Shown here: positions 34,518 to 44,900 of the stretch, in pieces
How the letters are laid out: each line of letters starts with the position of its first letter
Numbering within the stretch: the first letter of the stretch is position 1
From: Maribacter arenosus
GTDB taxonomy: Bacteria; Bacteroidota; Bacteroidia; Flavobacteriales; Flavobacteriaceae
Assembly: GCF_014610845.1 (NCBI RefSeq)
Contig: NZ_JABTCG010000006.1
Location: forward strand, 1-64,000
DNA length: 64,000 nt
Direction of reading: 5' to 3'
Program-made: the position numbers and the translations under genes
Notes under the pieces: model-generated
Databases searched by the model: none
What the model saw: the letters and a program-made list of their open reading frames with translations, nothing else
What the model was told of the DNA's origin: nothing

Positions 34518-36578
34518 ATGACAATTAATTCGAAGCCACGCCGTATTATCTGGTTTCTAATACCTTTTATTCTTTTATCATTAGGGTGTACGAAGAATTT
34601 GGGTAATGCGGATATTGCTGCAAGATTTCCAATTATCCCAACACCAAAGGAAATGGTCTATGGGCAAAAGGAACTTTCATTTACTTCAGTTTCAATGGAT
34701 ACTTTAGCTTTCCGCAAAGCTTCAAGGGACTTGAACTCTTTTTTTCTTAGGCAGGGTTTTGTTGTAAATGACGATGGCCTGAAAATTACTTTTATAAAAG
34801 ACGATACCGACGATAAACTGGATAACGAAGGTTATAGTTTACATATCGATAGTAATGTATTGATCAAAGCCTCTACCGAAAAGGGTGCGTTTTATGGCGT
34901 GCAAACCCTAAAACAGATTTTTAGAAAATCAAAGGATACCGGCAACTTTCCTGTATTGGACATACGCGATTGGCCAACGTTTAAAATTCGGGGTTTTATG
35001 CACGATACGGGAAGAAATTTTCAATCCATTGCACAGTTAAAAGAGCAGATTGAGGTTTTGTCCCAATATAAGTTCAACGTTTTTCATTGGCATTTGACTG
35101 ACGATCCGGGTTGGCGTTTGGAAAGTAAAATATATCCTGAATTACAATCGAATGGAGCTTTTTCCCGACAACAAGGCAAGTTTTACACCCAAGAAGATTT
35201 TAAGGATATTCTTGCATTCTGTAAAGAACGAAATATCACGGTTATTCCGGAATTTGATATACCTGGGCATACGGCCGCCTTTAGAAAGGCCTTTGGTATT
35301 GACACCATGAAAGATGCGAAAGTATTACCCATTCTTTTGGATCTGTTCGATGAACTCTGCGGGCTGGCAGATGAAATCGAAATGCCCTATATCCATATGG
35401 GTACCGATGAAGTCAGGAATAAAGAGGAATATGTTTCCAACGATTTCATTTTGAAGATAATGGATCGAATTAAATCACATAAAAGGGAAGTCATCGTTTG
35501 GAAAGAGGGTATAAACCTTGCCGCCGATTCATTGTCTATCAACCAACTATGGGCGCAGCACCCACCAAAAGAAGACCATCGTTTTATAGACTCACGCGCC
35601 AACTATATCAACCATTTAGACCCTTTTGCGGGCATGTCGCGCCTCTATTTTCAACAGCCTTGTCGGCAGCCTAAGGGCGATTCATTGGCTTTAGGAGGGA
35701 TACTCTGCGCATGGCCAGACAACAGAATTGAAAATGAAAGGGATGTCCTTACGCAAAATCCCATTTACCCTTCCATAGTTTTTTATTCCGATGCCATTTG
35801 GAACGGAAGAGAAGAAGATTATAAGGAATATTGGGCCAAACTGCCCCCAATGGTTACGCCTGAATTTAAGGCGTTTAAAACATTCGAGGACAAAGTATTG
35901 GCACATAGGGATGCATTTTTTGAAGGAAAGGAATTCCCTTATGTAAGGCAATCGGATATTCAATGGAAAGTTATTGGGCCATTTGAACATAAAGGCGATT
36001 TGTCAAGAACTTTTCCTGTGGAAAATGAATTAAAAGATAGTTACAAAATAGATGGCCGAACCTATGAATGGAAAGATTCAATTGTCGGAGGAACAATTCA
36101 CTTGAAACATTTTTTTGGATTCCCTGCTTTGACCGAAACAAAAAGTGGCACCTATTACGCTTATACAGCTATTTATTCTCCTGATGCTAGAGTTCAGGAT
36201 TTTTGGATTGGTTTTCAAGGTTGGTCACGTTCGGGAGGGCGACGAGGAGGGCCATTTCCAGAAATTGGGCAATGGCATACCACAAATCCTAAAATTTGGA
36301 TAAACAAAAAGGAAATAGAACCGCCTAAATGGAAACAGCCTAGTTTAGGGGTGAAAACAGATGAAATACCCTTTATAGACGAGGATTATTTTTATCGTGA
36401 ACCTACAAAGATTAACCTAGATAAAGGCTGGAACAGGGTTTTGTTGAAAATACCGCACGGAGGCAATTCGTGGAAATGGATGTTTACCTGTGTGCCAGTG
36501 GATCTTACTGAAAAAGGTGTTCGCGAAGCGACCGGACTTAGATTCAAAACCAAGTTTAACGTTGATGAAAATGATTAG
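34518..36578 (+). CDS. Beta-N-acetylhexosaminidase (GH20), lipoprotein
   Basis: A 686-residue lipoprotein (lipobox LSLGC, Cys24) with the GH20 N-terminal alpha/beta domain (about 35-150) and catalytic barrel: IRGFMHDTGRNFQS, NVFHWHLTDDPGWR, and the catalytic pair Asp297-Glu298 in IHMGTDEVRN. The usual motif is HxGGDE, so Thr replaces the second Gly. It removes terminal GlcNAc or GalNAc exposed after sialidase and galactosidase action. The C-terminal 180 residues form an extra beta-rich domain. Its 3' end overlaps the start of the next gene by 14 bases. Confidence 0.93.
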   Translation: MTINSKPRRIIWFLIPFILLSLGCTKNLGNADIAARFPIIPTPKEMVYGQKELSFTSVSMDTLAFRKASRDLNSFFLRQGFVVNDDGLKITFIKDDTDDKLDNEGYSLHIDSNVLIKASTEKGAFYGVQTLKQIFRKSKDTGNFPVLDIRDWPTFKIRGFMHDTGRNFQSIAQLKEQIEVLSQYKFNVFHWHLTDDPGWRLESKIYPELQSNGAFSRQQGKFYTQEDFKDILAFCKERNITVIPEFDIPGHTAAFRKAFGIDTMKDAKVLPILLDLFDELCGLADEIEMPYIHMGTDEVRNKEEYVSNDFILKIMDRIKSHKREVIVWKEGINLAADSLSINQLWAQHPPKEDHRFIDSRANYINHLDPFAGMSRLYFQQPCRQPKGDSLALGGILCAWPDNRIENERDVLTQNPIYPSIVFYSDAIWNGREEDYKEYWAKLPPMVTPEFKAFKTFEDKVLAHRDAFFEGKEFPYVRQSDIQWKVIGPFEHKGDLSRTFPVENELKDSYKIDGRTYEWKDSIVGGTIHLKHFFGFPALTETKSGTYYAYTAIYSPDARVQDFWIGFQGWSRSGGRRGGPFPEIGQWHTTNPKIWINKKEIEPPKWKQPSLGVKTDEIPFIDEDYFYREPTKINLDKGWNRVLLKIPHGGNSWKWMFTCVPVDLTEKGVREATGLRFKTKFNVDEND

Positions 36579-39174
36579 TAAAAAAATTATTACCGTAGTA
36601 GCATTACTTTTTATCTGTGTTAATGTAGGTCTAGGTCAGGAAATTCCTAAACTTAAGATTACCGAATTACCCAGTTTGCCGGCCCAGGAAGAAGGAATGG
36701 CTTCCCTAGGGTATGCGGGTATGATGGGTGGGGTACATGACGAGGTTATTATAGCAGTTGGTGGCGCGAACTTCCCCGAAGGATTACCTTGGAAAGGTGG
36801 TAAAAAAGTCTATAGCGATAAGATTTACCTACTCAAAGATAATCAATGGCAGTTGTCTGGGCAGACGTTGCATTCGCCACTCGCTTATGGAGCTTCGGTG
36901 TCCATTCCTCAAGGTATTTTAATTATCGGTGGTGAAGACGGAACTACAACTAGTGATCAGGTAGTTCTAATAACGTATGATCCTACATCCAAAGATATCG
37001 GTATTGCCGACTACCCTTCCTTACCCGAAGCCTTGGCGTATTCAGCAGCAGTGGTCGAAGAAGATTTTGTTTATGTGGTAGGAGGTAAGAATGATAAGGA
37101 AAGTGTCAACTCATTCTATCGAATGAATTTGAAAGGGAAGAATAATTGGGAAAAACTGCCCGATTTTCCGGGTTCTCCGAGGGCGCTGCATGCAATCGCC
37201 GTACAAGAAACTAAAGATTCAAGAAAACTCTTCGTCATCGGCGGACGCAATCAAATCACCGGAAAGAAGTCAGAGGCTTTGACCGATTACCTTTCCTACG
37301 ATCTAAAGGACGGTGTCTGGAAGAACGAAGGTGCCCTTTTGATTGATGGTGCCCCAAGAGTATTGATGGGAGCCTCAGCGGAAACCATGGGTTCCATGCA
37401 CCTGATGGTCTATGGCGGTTCCGACGAGGTATTGTTCAATGAACTGGAAAATTTGGCCTTGCAATTGGGCCAGGAGCAGAACGATTCCCTAGTTGCAAAG
37501 TTAACAGGTAAAAGAGATGAAATCCTAAATACCCATCCCGGCTTTTCGAAAGAAATTTTGGGCTACAATTCCATAACAAATAAATGGTTCGTGTACGATG
37601 ATTTGCCCAACCAAATTCCCGTGACCGCACTTTCATTTAAAAAGGACGATGAATTTATTATCATCTCCGGAGAAGTATCCCCCGGAATACGAACACCCAA
37701 AGTCCTGAAATACAAAATAGCAGAGGCCGTTGAACCGTTCGGTATCATCAACTATTCGGTTTTAGCACTCTATCTTTTGATTTCGCTTGGTATCGGGATT
37801 TATTTTATGCGCAAACAAAAATCCACGGAAGATTACTTTGTAGGTGGTGGTCGTATTCCATGGTGGGCCTCAGGTCTAAGTGTCTTTGGAACCTTATTGA
37901 GCGCCATAACGTTTATGGCAATCCCTGCCAAGGCTTTTATTACGGATTGGTCTTTCTTTTTTCTAAATATTACAGCTATTTTGATAACCCCGGTAATCGC
38001 ATTTATTTTTATTCCATTTTTTAATAAACTCAAAATACGTACTGCTTATGAGTATTTGGAAGACCGTTTCAATTATTTGGCACGTGCCTTTGGTAGCCTG
38101 TCCTTTATTTTGTTCCAATTGGGACGTATAGGCATTGTATTGTTGTTACCATCTCTTGCCATTTCAATAGTCACTGGAATTCCCGTAACAACCAGTATTT
38201 TGATAATGGGTGTACTCTGCATTCTATATACCACCTTTGGAGGTATTGAAGCGGTGATTTGGACAGATGTCTTACAGGTCATAGTGCTTTTGGGAGGAAG
38301 TGTTTTGGCCGTAGTTTGGATTATGTTGCATACCGAAACTTCTTTTGGCGATATGATTACCTATGCTTCCGAACGCGATAAATTCAATATTGCAAATCTG
38401 GAATTTGATTTTACCGAATCGACCTTTTGGGTGGTCTTTATCGGTGGTTTGGCTTCTGCCATGGTTACCCAAGGTACGGATCAGACCATTGTGCAGCGTT
38501 TCCTGACTAGTTCCGATATTAAGAATTCCCAAAAAACATTATACACAAATGCGGTGTTGACCCTACCGGCCACTGTTATCTTTTTTGGCTTGGGAACCTT
38601 GTTGTTCATTTTCTATTCGGAGATGCCTAATGCGTTGTCCCCGGCTATTTCAAATAACGATTCCATCTTTCCATGGTATATTGTCCGGGAGCTACCCATT
38701 GGGGTTTCAGGTTTATTGGTAGCCGGAATTTTCTCGGCCGCCATGTCGAGTATCAGTAGCAGTCTCAATTCAGTGTCAACGGCCTATTGTAATGATTTCC
38801 ACGCGCATTTTAGACCGGAAGTAAAAGACAAGAAGTTATTGCGAATCGCTAGAATTGCAACTGTTGTCACAGGGGTCTTGGGCGTGTTATTGGCCCTTTG
38901 GATGGCGAGCTCCAATATCAAATCACTTTGGGATCAATTTTATCGATACCTAGGTCTTTTCACTGGAGGTCTGGGAGGTATGTTCCTATTAGGGATGTTG
39001 ACCAAAAAAGCCAATGCAACAGGAACGTTGTTGGGTCTGGTGGTAAGTGCCCTTTTAATTTGGTATATAAGTGTTTTCACCGAAATCAACTTTTTAATGT
39101 ATGCTTTTTTCGGGGTAGCTTCCTGTTTTATTTTTGGATATATTTTTAGTTTGATTTTTAAGGATAAAACCTAA
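36565..39174 (+). CDS. Kelch-type sialic acid mutarotase fused to a sodium:solute symporter
   Basis: The start is set at 36565 (MKMISKK..., 36571 also possible), overlapping the GH20 gene by 14 bases, because a signal peptide (IITVVALLFICVNVGLGQE) then follows at once; an upstream in-frame ATG at 36490 would precede it with non-secretory sequence. About 330 residues of kelch repeats (ILIIGGEDGT, YVVGGKN, FVIGGRN, MVYGGSDEV) match the cyclically permuted mutarotase relatives of NanM, which interconvert sialic acid anomers. From about residue 395 a complete SSS transporter follows (YFVGGGRIPWWASGLSVFGT, ILYTTFGGIEAVIWTD, SSSLNSVSTAYCND), with about 13 helices. The mutarotase would hang in the periplasm and feed Na+-driven uptake. 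Confidence 0.92.
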   Translation: MKMISKKIITVVALLFICVNVGLGQEIPKLKITELPSLPAQEEGMASLGYAGMMGGVHDEVIIAVGGANFPEGLPWKGGKKVYSDKIYLLKDNQWQLSGQTLHSPLAYGASVSIPQGILIIGGEDGTTTSDQVVLITYDPTSKDIGIADYPSLPEALAYSAAVVEEDFVYVVGGKNDKESVNSFYRMNLKGKNNWEKLPDFPGSPRALHAIAVQETKDSRKLFVIGGRNQITGKKSEALTDYLSYDLKDGVWKNEGALLIDGAPRVLMGASAETMGSMHLMVYGGSDEVLFNELENLALQLGQEQNDSLVAKLTGKRDEILNTHPGFSKEILGYNSITNKWFVYDDLPNQIPVTALSFKKDDEFIIISGEVSPGIRTPKVLKYKIAEAVEPFGIINYSVLALYLLISLGIGIYFMRKQKSTEDYFVGGGRIPWWASGLSVFGTLLSAITFMAIPAKAFITDWSFFFLNITAILITPVIAFIFIPFFNKLKIRTAYEYLEDRFNYLARAFGSLSFILFQLGRIGIVLLLPSLAISIVTGIPVTTSILIMGVLCILYTTFGGIEAVIWTDVLQVIVLLGGSVLAVVWIMLHTETSFGDMITYASERDKFNIANLEFDFTESTFWVVFIGGLASAMVTQGTDQTIVQRFLTSSDIKNSQKTLYTNAVLTLPATVIFFGLGTLLFIFYSEMPNALSPAISNNDSIFPWYIVRELPIGVSGLLVAGIFSAAMSSISSSLNSVSTAYCNDFHAHFRPEVKDKKLLRIARIATVVTGVLGVLLALWMASSNIKSLWDQFYRYLGLFTGGLGGMFLLGMLTKKANATGTLLGLVVSALLIWYISVFTEINFLMYAFFGVASCFIFGYIFSLIFKDKT

Positions 39175-39178
39175 GGAA

Positions 39179-40687
39179 ATGAGACTTGCTTTATTGGTCT
39201 TTCTGGTCTTTAGTACAAGTATCACTTCAGTCGGTGCCCAATTAAACGTATCGGAAATTTTTACCGATAACATGGTTCTACAGCGAAATAAGCCCATACA
39301 CCTATGGGGAAAAGGAACGCCAGAAGCTATGGTAAAGGTGAAATTAGCAGACGAAAGTTATAAAACCAGAGTTAGGCAAGACTCCACTTGGAATATATTT
39401 TTTGAAAAGCAAATAGCGAATTCAAGCCCACAATCAATCATAATAGAAAGTGAATCACAAAAGATACTTCTGAAGAATATACTAATCGGGGATGTATGGC
39501 TTTGTATTGGTCAATCTAATATGGAATGGCCTATGGCCAAAGAAATGTATTTTGAAGAAGAAAAAGAATTTGCTGATCAACCGCTACTTCGATATTACAA
39601 TCCGACCTATGCCGGTAAAGGCATTTTCAACAAATCTTTTACAGATTCGGTATTAAAACTACTTAGAAAGAGAGACTTTTACAAGGGCAATTGGGTGGAA
39701 AGTGATGTTAATTCCATCAAACAGATGAGTGCGGTTGGATACTACTTTGGGAAGGAATTACTTGAGAGCGAACGTATTCCCATTGGGCTGATTAATATGT
39801 CTATCGGTGGAGCCCCCATAGAAACCTTTATTGGCCACGATGCCATGGCTAGTAATCCTCGGTTCTCTGAAAAATTGAAAGGAAATTGGTTACACAATAA
39901 TGCTTTGCCCGTATGGATTCGAGAAAGGGGTCAACAAAATGTTGGTAAGATCAAAGTGATACATAAGGATGAACTTGGTCCAAACCATGCGTTTAAACCT
40001 GGATTCGCTTATTCAGCTGGGCTTGAACCGCTATTCAAGATGCCAATAAAAGGAATTATATGGTACCAAGGGGAAAGTAACGCTCAAGAGTTGGAAAGGG
40101 TAAAGGAGTATACAGAATTACAAAAACTGATGATTAAGGATTATCGTAAACAGTGGAAGCAGCCCAAAATGCCTTTTTATTGGGTGCAGCTTTCTTCCAT
40201 TGATTTAACGCACTATAATTCAAAATATTGGCCGGTATTCAGAAATGAGCAAAGAATAATGATCAACGAAATAGCGCATGGAGGAATGGCTGTTTCAAGT
40301 GATATCGGCGCTAAGAACGATGTGCACCCCACGAATAAAAGGGATGTAGGGCAGCGATTGGCACGATGGGCGTTGCATATGCCTTATGGTAAAAAAGTCG
40401 TGCCATCCGGACCATTGCCCAAAGAAGCTACCTATAAAAATGGTAAAGTCCTTATAGCTTTTAATTATACTGCCAATGGTTTAAAGACTTCTGATAATAA
40501 GGTAGTCAGGGGCTTTTCTATGGACGGGAAACATGAAGTGCCAACTACTTTAAAAGGGAATACGGTTGAGATACGTTCACGAAACAAGCCCGAATATGTA
40601 TATTATGGTTGGCAACCCTTTACCGATGCTAATCTGGTCAATTCCGAAAATTTACCAGCATCCACCTTTAGGTTAGAAGTCAATTAA
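39179..40687 (+). CDS. Sialate O-acetylesterase (SASA domain)
   Basis: The 502-residue secreted protein (signal peptide to about 20) has an N-terminal beta domain and an SGNH/SASA esterase core: nucleophile Ser113 in IGQSNMEWPM, SIGGAPIETFIG, GIIWYQGESNA and the catalytic Asp-x-x-His in KNDVHPTNKRDVG. Such enzymes remove O-acetyl groups from sialic acid so that sialidase and lyase can act. It is 4 bases after the transporter fusion gene and 11 before a second esterase gene, in the middle of the operon. Confidence 0.9.
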   Translation: MRLALLVFLVFSTSITSVGAQLNVSEIFTDNMVLQRNKPIHLWGKGTPEAMVKVKLADESYKTRVRQDSTWNIFFEKQIANSSPQSIIIESESQKILLKNILIGDVWLCIGQSNMEWPMAKEMYFEEEKEFADQPLLRYYNPTYAGKGIFNKSFTDSVLKLLRKRDFYKGNWVESDVNSIKQMSAVGYYFGKELLESERIPIGLINMSIGGAPIETFIGHDAMASNPRFSEKLKGNWLHNNALPVWIRERGQQNVGKIKVIHKDELGPNHAFKPGFAYSAGLEPLFKMPIKGIIWYQGESNAQELERVKEYTELQKLMIKDYRKQWKQPKMPFYWVQLSSIDLTHYNSKYWPVFRNEQRIMINEIAHGGMAVSSDIGAKNDVHPTNKRDVGQRLARWALHMPYGKKVVPSGPLPKEATYKNGKVLIAFNYTANGLKTSDNKVVRGFSMDGKHEVPTTLKGNTVEIRSRNKPEYVYYGWQPFTDANLVNSENLPASTFRLEVN

Positions 40688-40698
40688 AACAGCGTAAA

Positions 40699-41805
40699 AT
40701 GCTTCCATCATTTCGATTTTCAATACTACTCTTTTATTTTCTAGTTGTTTCAAACACCTATGGCCAAAAGGAAGGTTTAAAATGGTATTCATCGGATGAT
40801 TTTCAGGTAATGGGCAAATCACAAAATCCCGAAAAGCTTCCTTTTCAACGTTTTCCAAAAGCTATGGAATCGGTGGTTCGGGAAAGAGTATGGGAACTCT
40901 CTAAGAACTCTTCTGGGCTCTATGTAGATTTCGTAACCAATAGTTCAATCATTGAAGTGCAATATCAGGTGGAAGGTGAAATGGCATTTCCGCATATGCC
41001 CGCGACCGGGGTAAGTGGCGTGGACATGTATGTTTTGGATGACAAAGCGGAATGGCATTGGGTACGAGGAAATTACGATTTTAGAGATTCAATTTTGTAT
41101 TCATTCAGTGGACTGAAGGCCAATGTTTCGAAAAAGACAAGAATGTTCAGGCTATATTTCCCCTTATACAACACCGTTAAATGGCTTAGAATTGGAATTG
41201 ATAAGTCCGGGAATTTTAGACAAATCAATACGATGACAACAAAGAAACCGATCATTGTGTATGGCACCTCCATCGTACAGGGCGCATGTGCCAGTCGCTC
41301 GGGAATGGCTTGGCCCAGTATTCTGGGTAGAGCAGCACAAATCCCGGTCATTAATTTAGGGTTTTCGGGAAATGGGCGACTCGAATCAGAAATCATTGAT
41401 TATATAGCCCAGACGGAGGCATCGCTCTATATTTTGGATTGCATGGCCAATTTTACCTCTGGACAAGGGTTAGACCCGAAGTCCGCAAGGAAAAGATTAA
41501 AAAAAGCAGTTTTGGATATTAGAAAGAGACAACCCAAAACACCAATTTTGATTGTTGAACATGCTGGGTATTCCGATGGAGAGATCCAGCCGGGAAGATT
41601 AAGAATATATACTGATCTTAATAGGGCAACGAAAGAGGTTTATCAGGAATTGTTAAAAGAACAAATACCTGAAATTTATTTACTAAAGAAAGAAGAAATA
41701 GGTCTTGGATTGGATAGTTTTGTAGATGGGACCCACCCTAATGATTATGGGATGATGCAATATGCCAAGGCTTGTTTGGCAACAATCCGTGACATCCAGA
41801 ATTAA
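40699..41805 (+). CDS. SGNH/GDSL hydrolase with GxDLY N-terminal domain
   Basis: The 368-residue secreted protein (signal peptide, cleavage near YGQ 23) has a beta-sandwich N-terminal domain containing GVDMY (107-111; the GxDLY motif) and an SGNH core: Ser191 in VYGTSIVQG, NLGFSGNGRLE, ILDCMAN, and Asp343/His346 in DGTHPND. This group is usually an acetyl-ester hydrolase on glycans. With the SASA gene directly before it, a second O-acetylesterase of different position specificity is likely, though not provable here. Confidence 0.87.
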   Translation: MLPSFRFSILLFYFLVVSNTYGQKEGLKWYSSDDFQVMGKSQNPEKLPFQRFPKAMESVVRERVWELSKNSSGLYVDFVTNSSIIEVQYQVEGEMAFPHMPATGVSGVDMYVLDDKAEWHWVRGNYDFRDSILYSFSGLKANVSKKTRMFRLYFPLYNTVKWLRIGIDKSGNFRQINTMTTKKPIIVYGTSIVQGACASRSGMAWPSILGRAAQIPVINLGFSGNGRLESEIIDYIAQTEASLYILDCMANFTSGQGLDPKSARKRLKKAVLDIRKRQPKTPILIVEHAGYSDGEIQPGRLRIYTDLNRATKEVYQELLKEQIPEIYLLKKEEIGLGLDSFVDGTHPNDYGMMQYAKACLATIRDIQN

Positions 41806-41950
41806 GTCATGCAACGGTACATGATTGAGTGTATTTTGAGTGGAATAAACCGATCATTTAGGTAAACAATCCGACATGAAAAAGCCTGTAATTATAAGTT
41901 ATTAAACACCACTTCTTTGAACTAATTTTAGCTACACTTAAATTTAAAAA

Positions 41951-44900
41951 ATGATTAAACCAAAAGAAACTTTTAGCTTATTAGCACCATTTTTTTTACT
42001 AGCTATATCGCTTTACGGCCAACAGAAAAATCCTATTACAGATTACAAATACTTTATCGAAAATGAACAGGTCATTGGCGAGAATAAATTACCTGCACAT
42101 GCATCGTTTACATCATTCTCAACTATTGAAGAACGGGAAACGGATAGTCCGGGATATTATAAATCCATAAATGGTACCTGGAAGTTTAATTGGGTCAGGA
42201 ACCCTAAAGATCGTCCTTCTGCTTTTATGAATCCTGAATATGATGTTTCAAAATGGGATGACATCAAAGTTCCTTCCAATTGGGAGGTTGAAGGGTTTGG
42301 AATACCCATTTACGTAAACCATCAATATGAGTTTGCGGATTATAAAGCTCCCGTCGCCGACGATATGGAACTCGTAGGCAGAATTCCTAAAAATCCTGGG
42401 GATTTACCTAATGATTACAATCCCGTAGGCTCTTATGTAAAGGAATTCACATTGGATAAGGCCTGGGAAAGCAAAGAAATATTCTTGCATATAGGCGCAA
42501 TGAAATCTGGTGGATTTGTATGGATAAATGGGGAATATGTTGGATATTCCCAAGGTAGTAAATTACCTGCCGAATTCAATATTACCAAAGCAATTAAGAC
42601 CGGGAAGAATAGCATTGCATTACAAATCTTCCGCTGGACGGATGGTTCCTATTTAGAGTGTCAGGATTTTTGGCGCATCAGCGGTATAGAGCGCGACGTT
42701 TTTATGTATGCCCAACCGAAAGTTAGAATTCAAGATTTTGAAGTGACTTCAGTCTTGGATGATACATATAAGAATGGCAAGTTAACACTTGAATTAGAAG
42801 TGGAAAATCATCTTGTGAAAGATAGGACTGTCGTAATCTCCTATCAAGTGTTGGACAAAACAAATATTAGTGTAGCATCCAAGACAAAAACATTCAAAGT
42901 AGAAAAATCACAAAAGGCTTCGGTTGATTTTCAAATGACAATTCCAAATATTGAACCATGGAGCGCAGAACATCCGAATCTCTATACATTGGTATTAGAA
43001 ACAAAAGATAATGAAGGTAAGTTACTCGAAACAACCGCAACCAAAATTGGCTTTCGCTCTATTGAGATCAAGAACGGATTACTGTTGGTAAACGGTCAGC
43101 GCATTACATTAAAAGGTGTAAATGCACAAGAGACCGATCCAGAGACAGGTCATGTGATGTCTGACGAATTGATAATGAAAGATATACGTCTTTGGAAAGA
43201 AAACAATATAAATGCTGTGCGTTTAAGCCATTATCCAAGAGGTAAACGGTTTTATGAGTTATGTGACATATACGGAATTTATGTAGTTGATGAAGCGAAC
43301 ATAGAATCCCATGGTATGTATTATGGTGAACATTCATTGGCCAGAAAAACAAATTGGGAAAAAGCGCATGTTGATAGGATGGTCCGTATGGTAAAACGGG
43401 ACAGAAACCACCCATCGGTTATTATATGGTCCATGGGTAATGAAGCCGGAAACGGCATCAACTTTTTTAAAGGCTATGATGCGATTAAAACTAACGATAA
43501 TAGTAAACGACCTGTACAGTATGAGCGCTCTTATAAGGATTATGACGCTAGTTTGTACGATATGGACACTAACACTGATATTATTGTTCCACAATACCCA
43601 AGTCCTGCCCGTTTTGAAGAAATAGGTAGATCTAGAACAGACAGGCCATTTATTCCCAGTGAGTATGCCCATGCCATGGGTAACAGTACAGGGAACTTTC
43701 AGGATTATTGGGATATTATTGAACAATATGATAATCTTCAAGGTGGTTTTATTTGGGACTGGGTAGATCAGTCAATATGGAAAACAAATGATAAAGGTGA
43801 GCGCTACTATGCTTACGGCGGTGATTATGGGGAAAATATGCCATCCGATTATAGTTTCCTTAATAATGGCATTGTATTTCCAGATCGTACGCCCCAACCA
43901 GCACTCTTTGAAGTGAAGAAAGCCCATGAATTCATCAACTTTAAGCATAAGGGTATAAACAAGCACAATGAATTAAGGATTCTTGTAGAAAATTTATATG
44001 ATTTCACCAATCTTGATCAATTTGATTTTACCGCCAAGATCAAGGCAGATGGGAAAGTGTTAAAGACCATTTTACTTCAAAACATCGAGGTTGAAACACA
44101 TACCGGAAAACTTGTTCGGGTTCCGTTAAAAGAAATCGATTTCAAAGAAAACACTGAATATTTTGTGGAAATATCGGCAAGAACAAAAGGGGCTTGGGGG
44201 CTTTTGCCTGTAGGATTTGAAGTCGCGCATGAACAAATACCCTTGCCAACCAAGTTCAAAAAGGCAAAAGCAAATCTTACATCCAAATCGACATTGTACG
44301 TCAATAACGTTGGAGGAATTGTTTCTGTTTATAACGATATTGTTAAGGTTGTTTTCAGTAAGAAAGAGGGTAGAATTACCTCCTATACCTACAAGGACAA
44401 AGAATTAATCAGGGATGGCAATGGTCCAAAACCAAATTTCTGGAGAGCGGTGACCGACAACGATTTTGGTAACCAAATGGAGGAGAAAAGCATTGGATGG
44501 AAAATCGCTTCAAATAACAGTACGGTCAACGATATAGTTATTTCTGAATTAAAAAATGGCAGTGTTTTGATGACGGTTTTTTATGGACTACCCGCAGTCG
44601 AAACAACATTTACTTCTAACTATACAATTCATGGTGATGGTGTTATTCAAATCAAAAACACATTGAACACCACTAGCTATGAAGGAGATATCCCTAGAAT
44701 TGGGATGCGCTTACAATTACCAAAGACCTTTGATAACCTAAGTTATTTTGGAAGAGGTCCTTGGGAAAATTACCAAGACCGAAAAGCCTCAGCCTTTATT
44801 GATGTCTACAAGTCGAAAGTGACTGACCAATATGTGCCCTATATTCGTCCGCAAGATAATGGCTATAAAACTGATACAAGATGGTTGGCCCTTTCAGATG

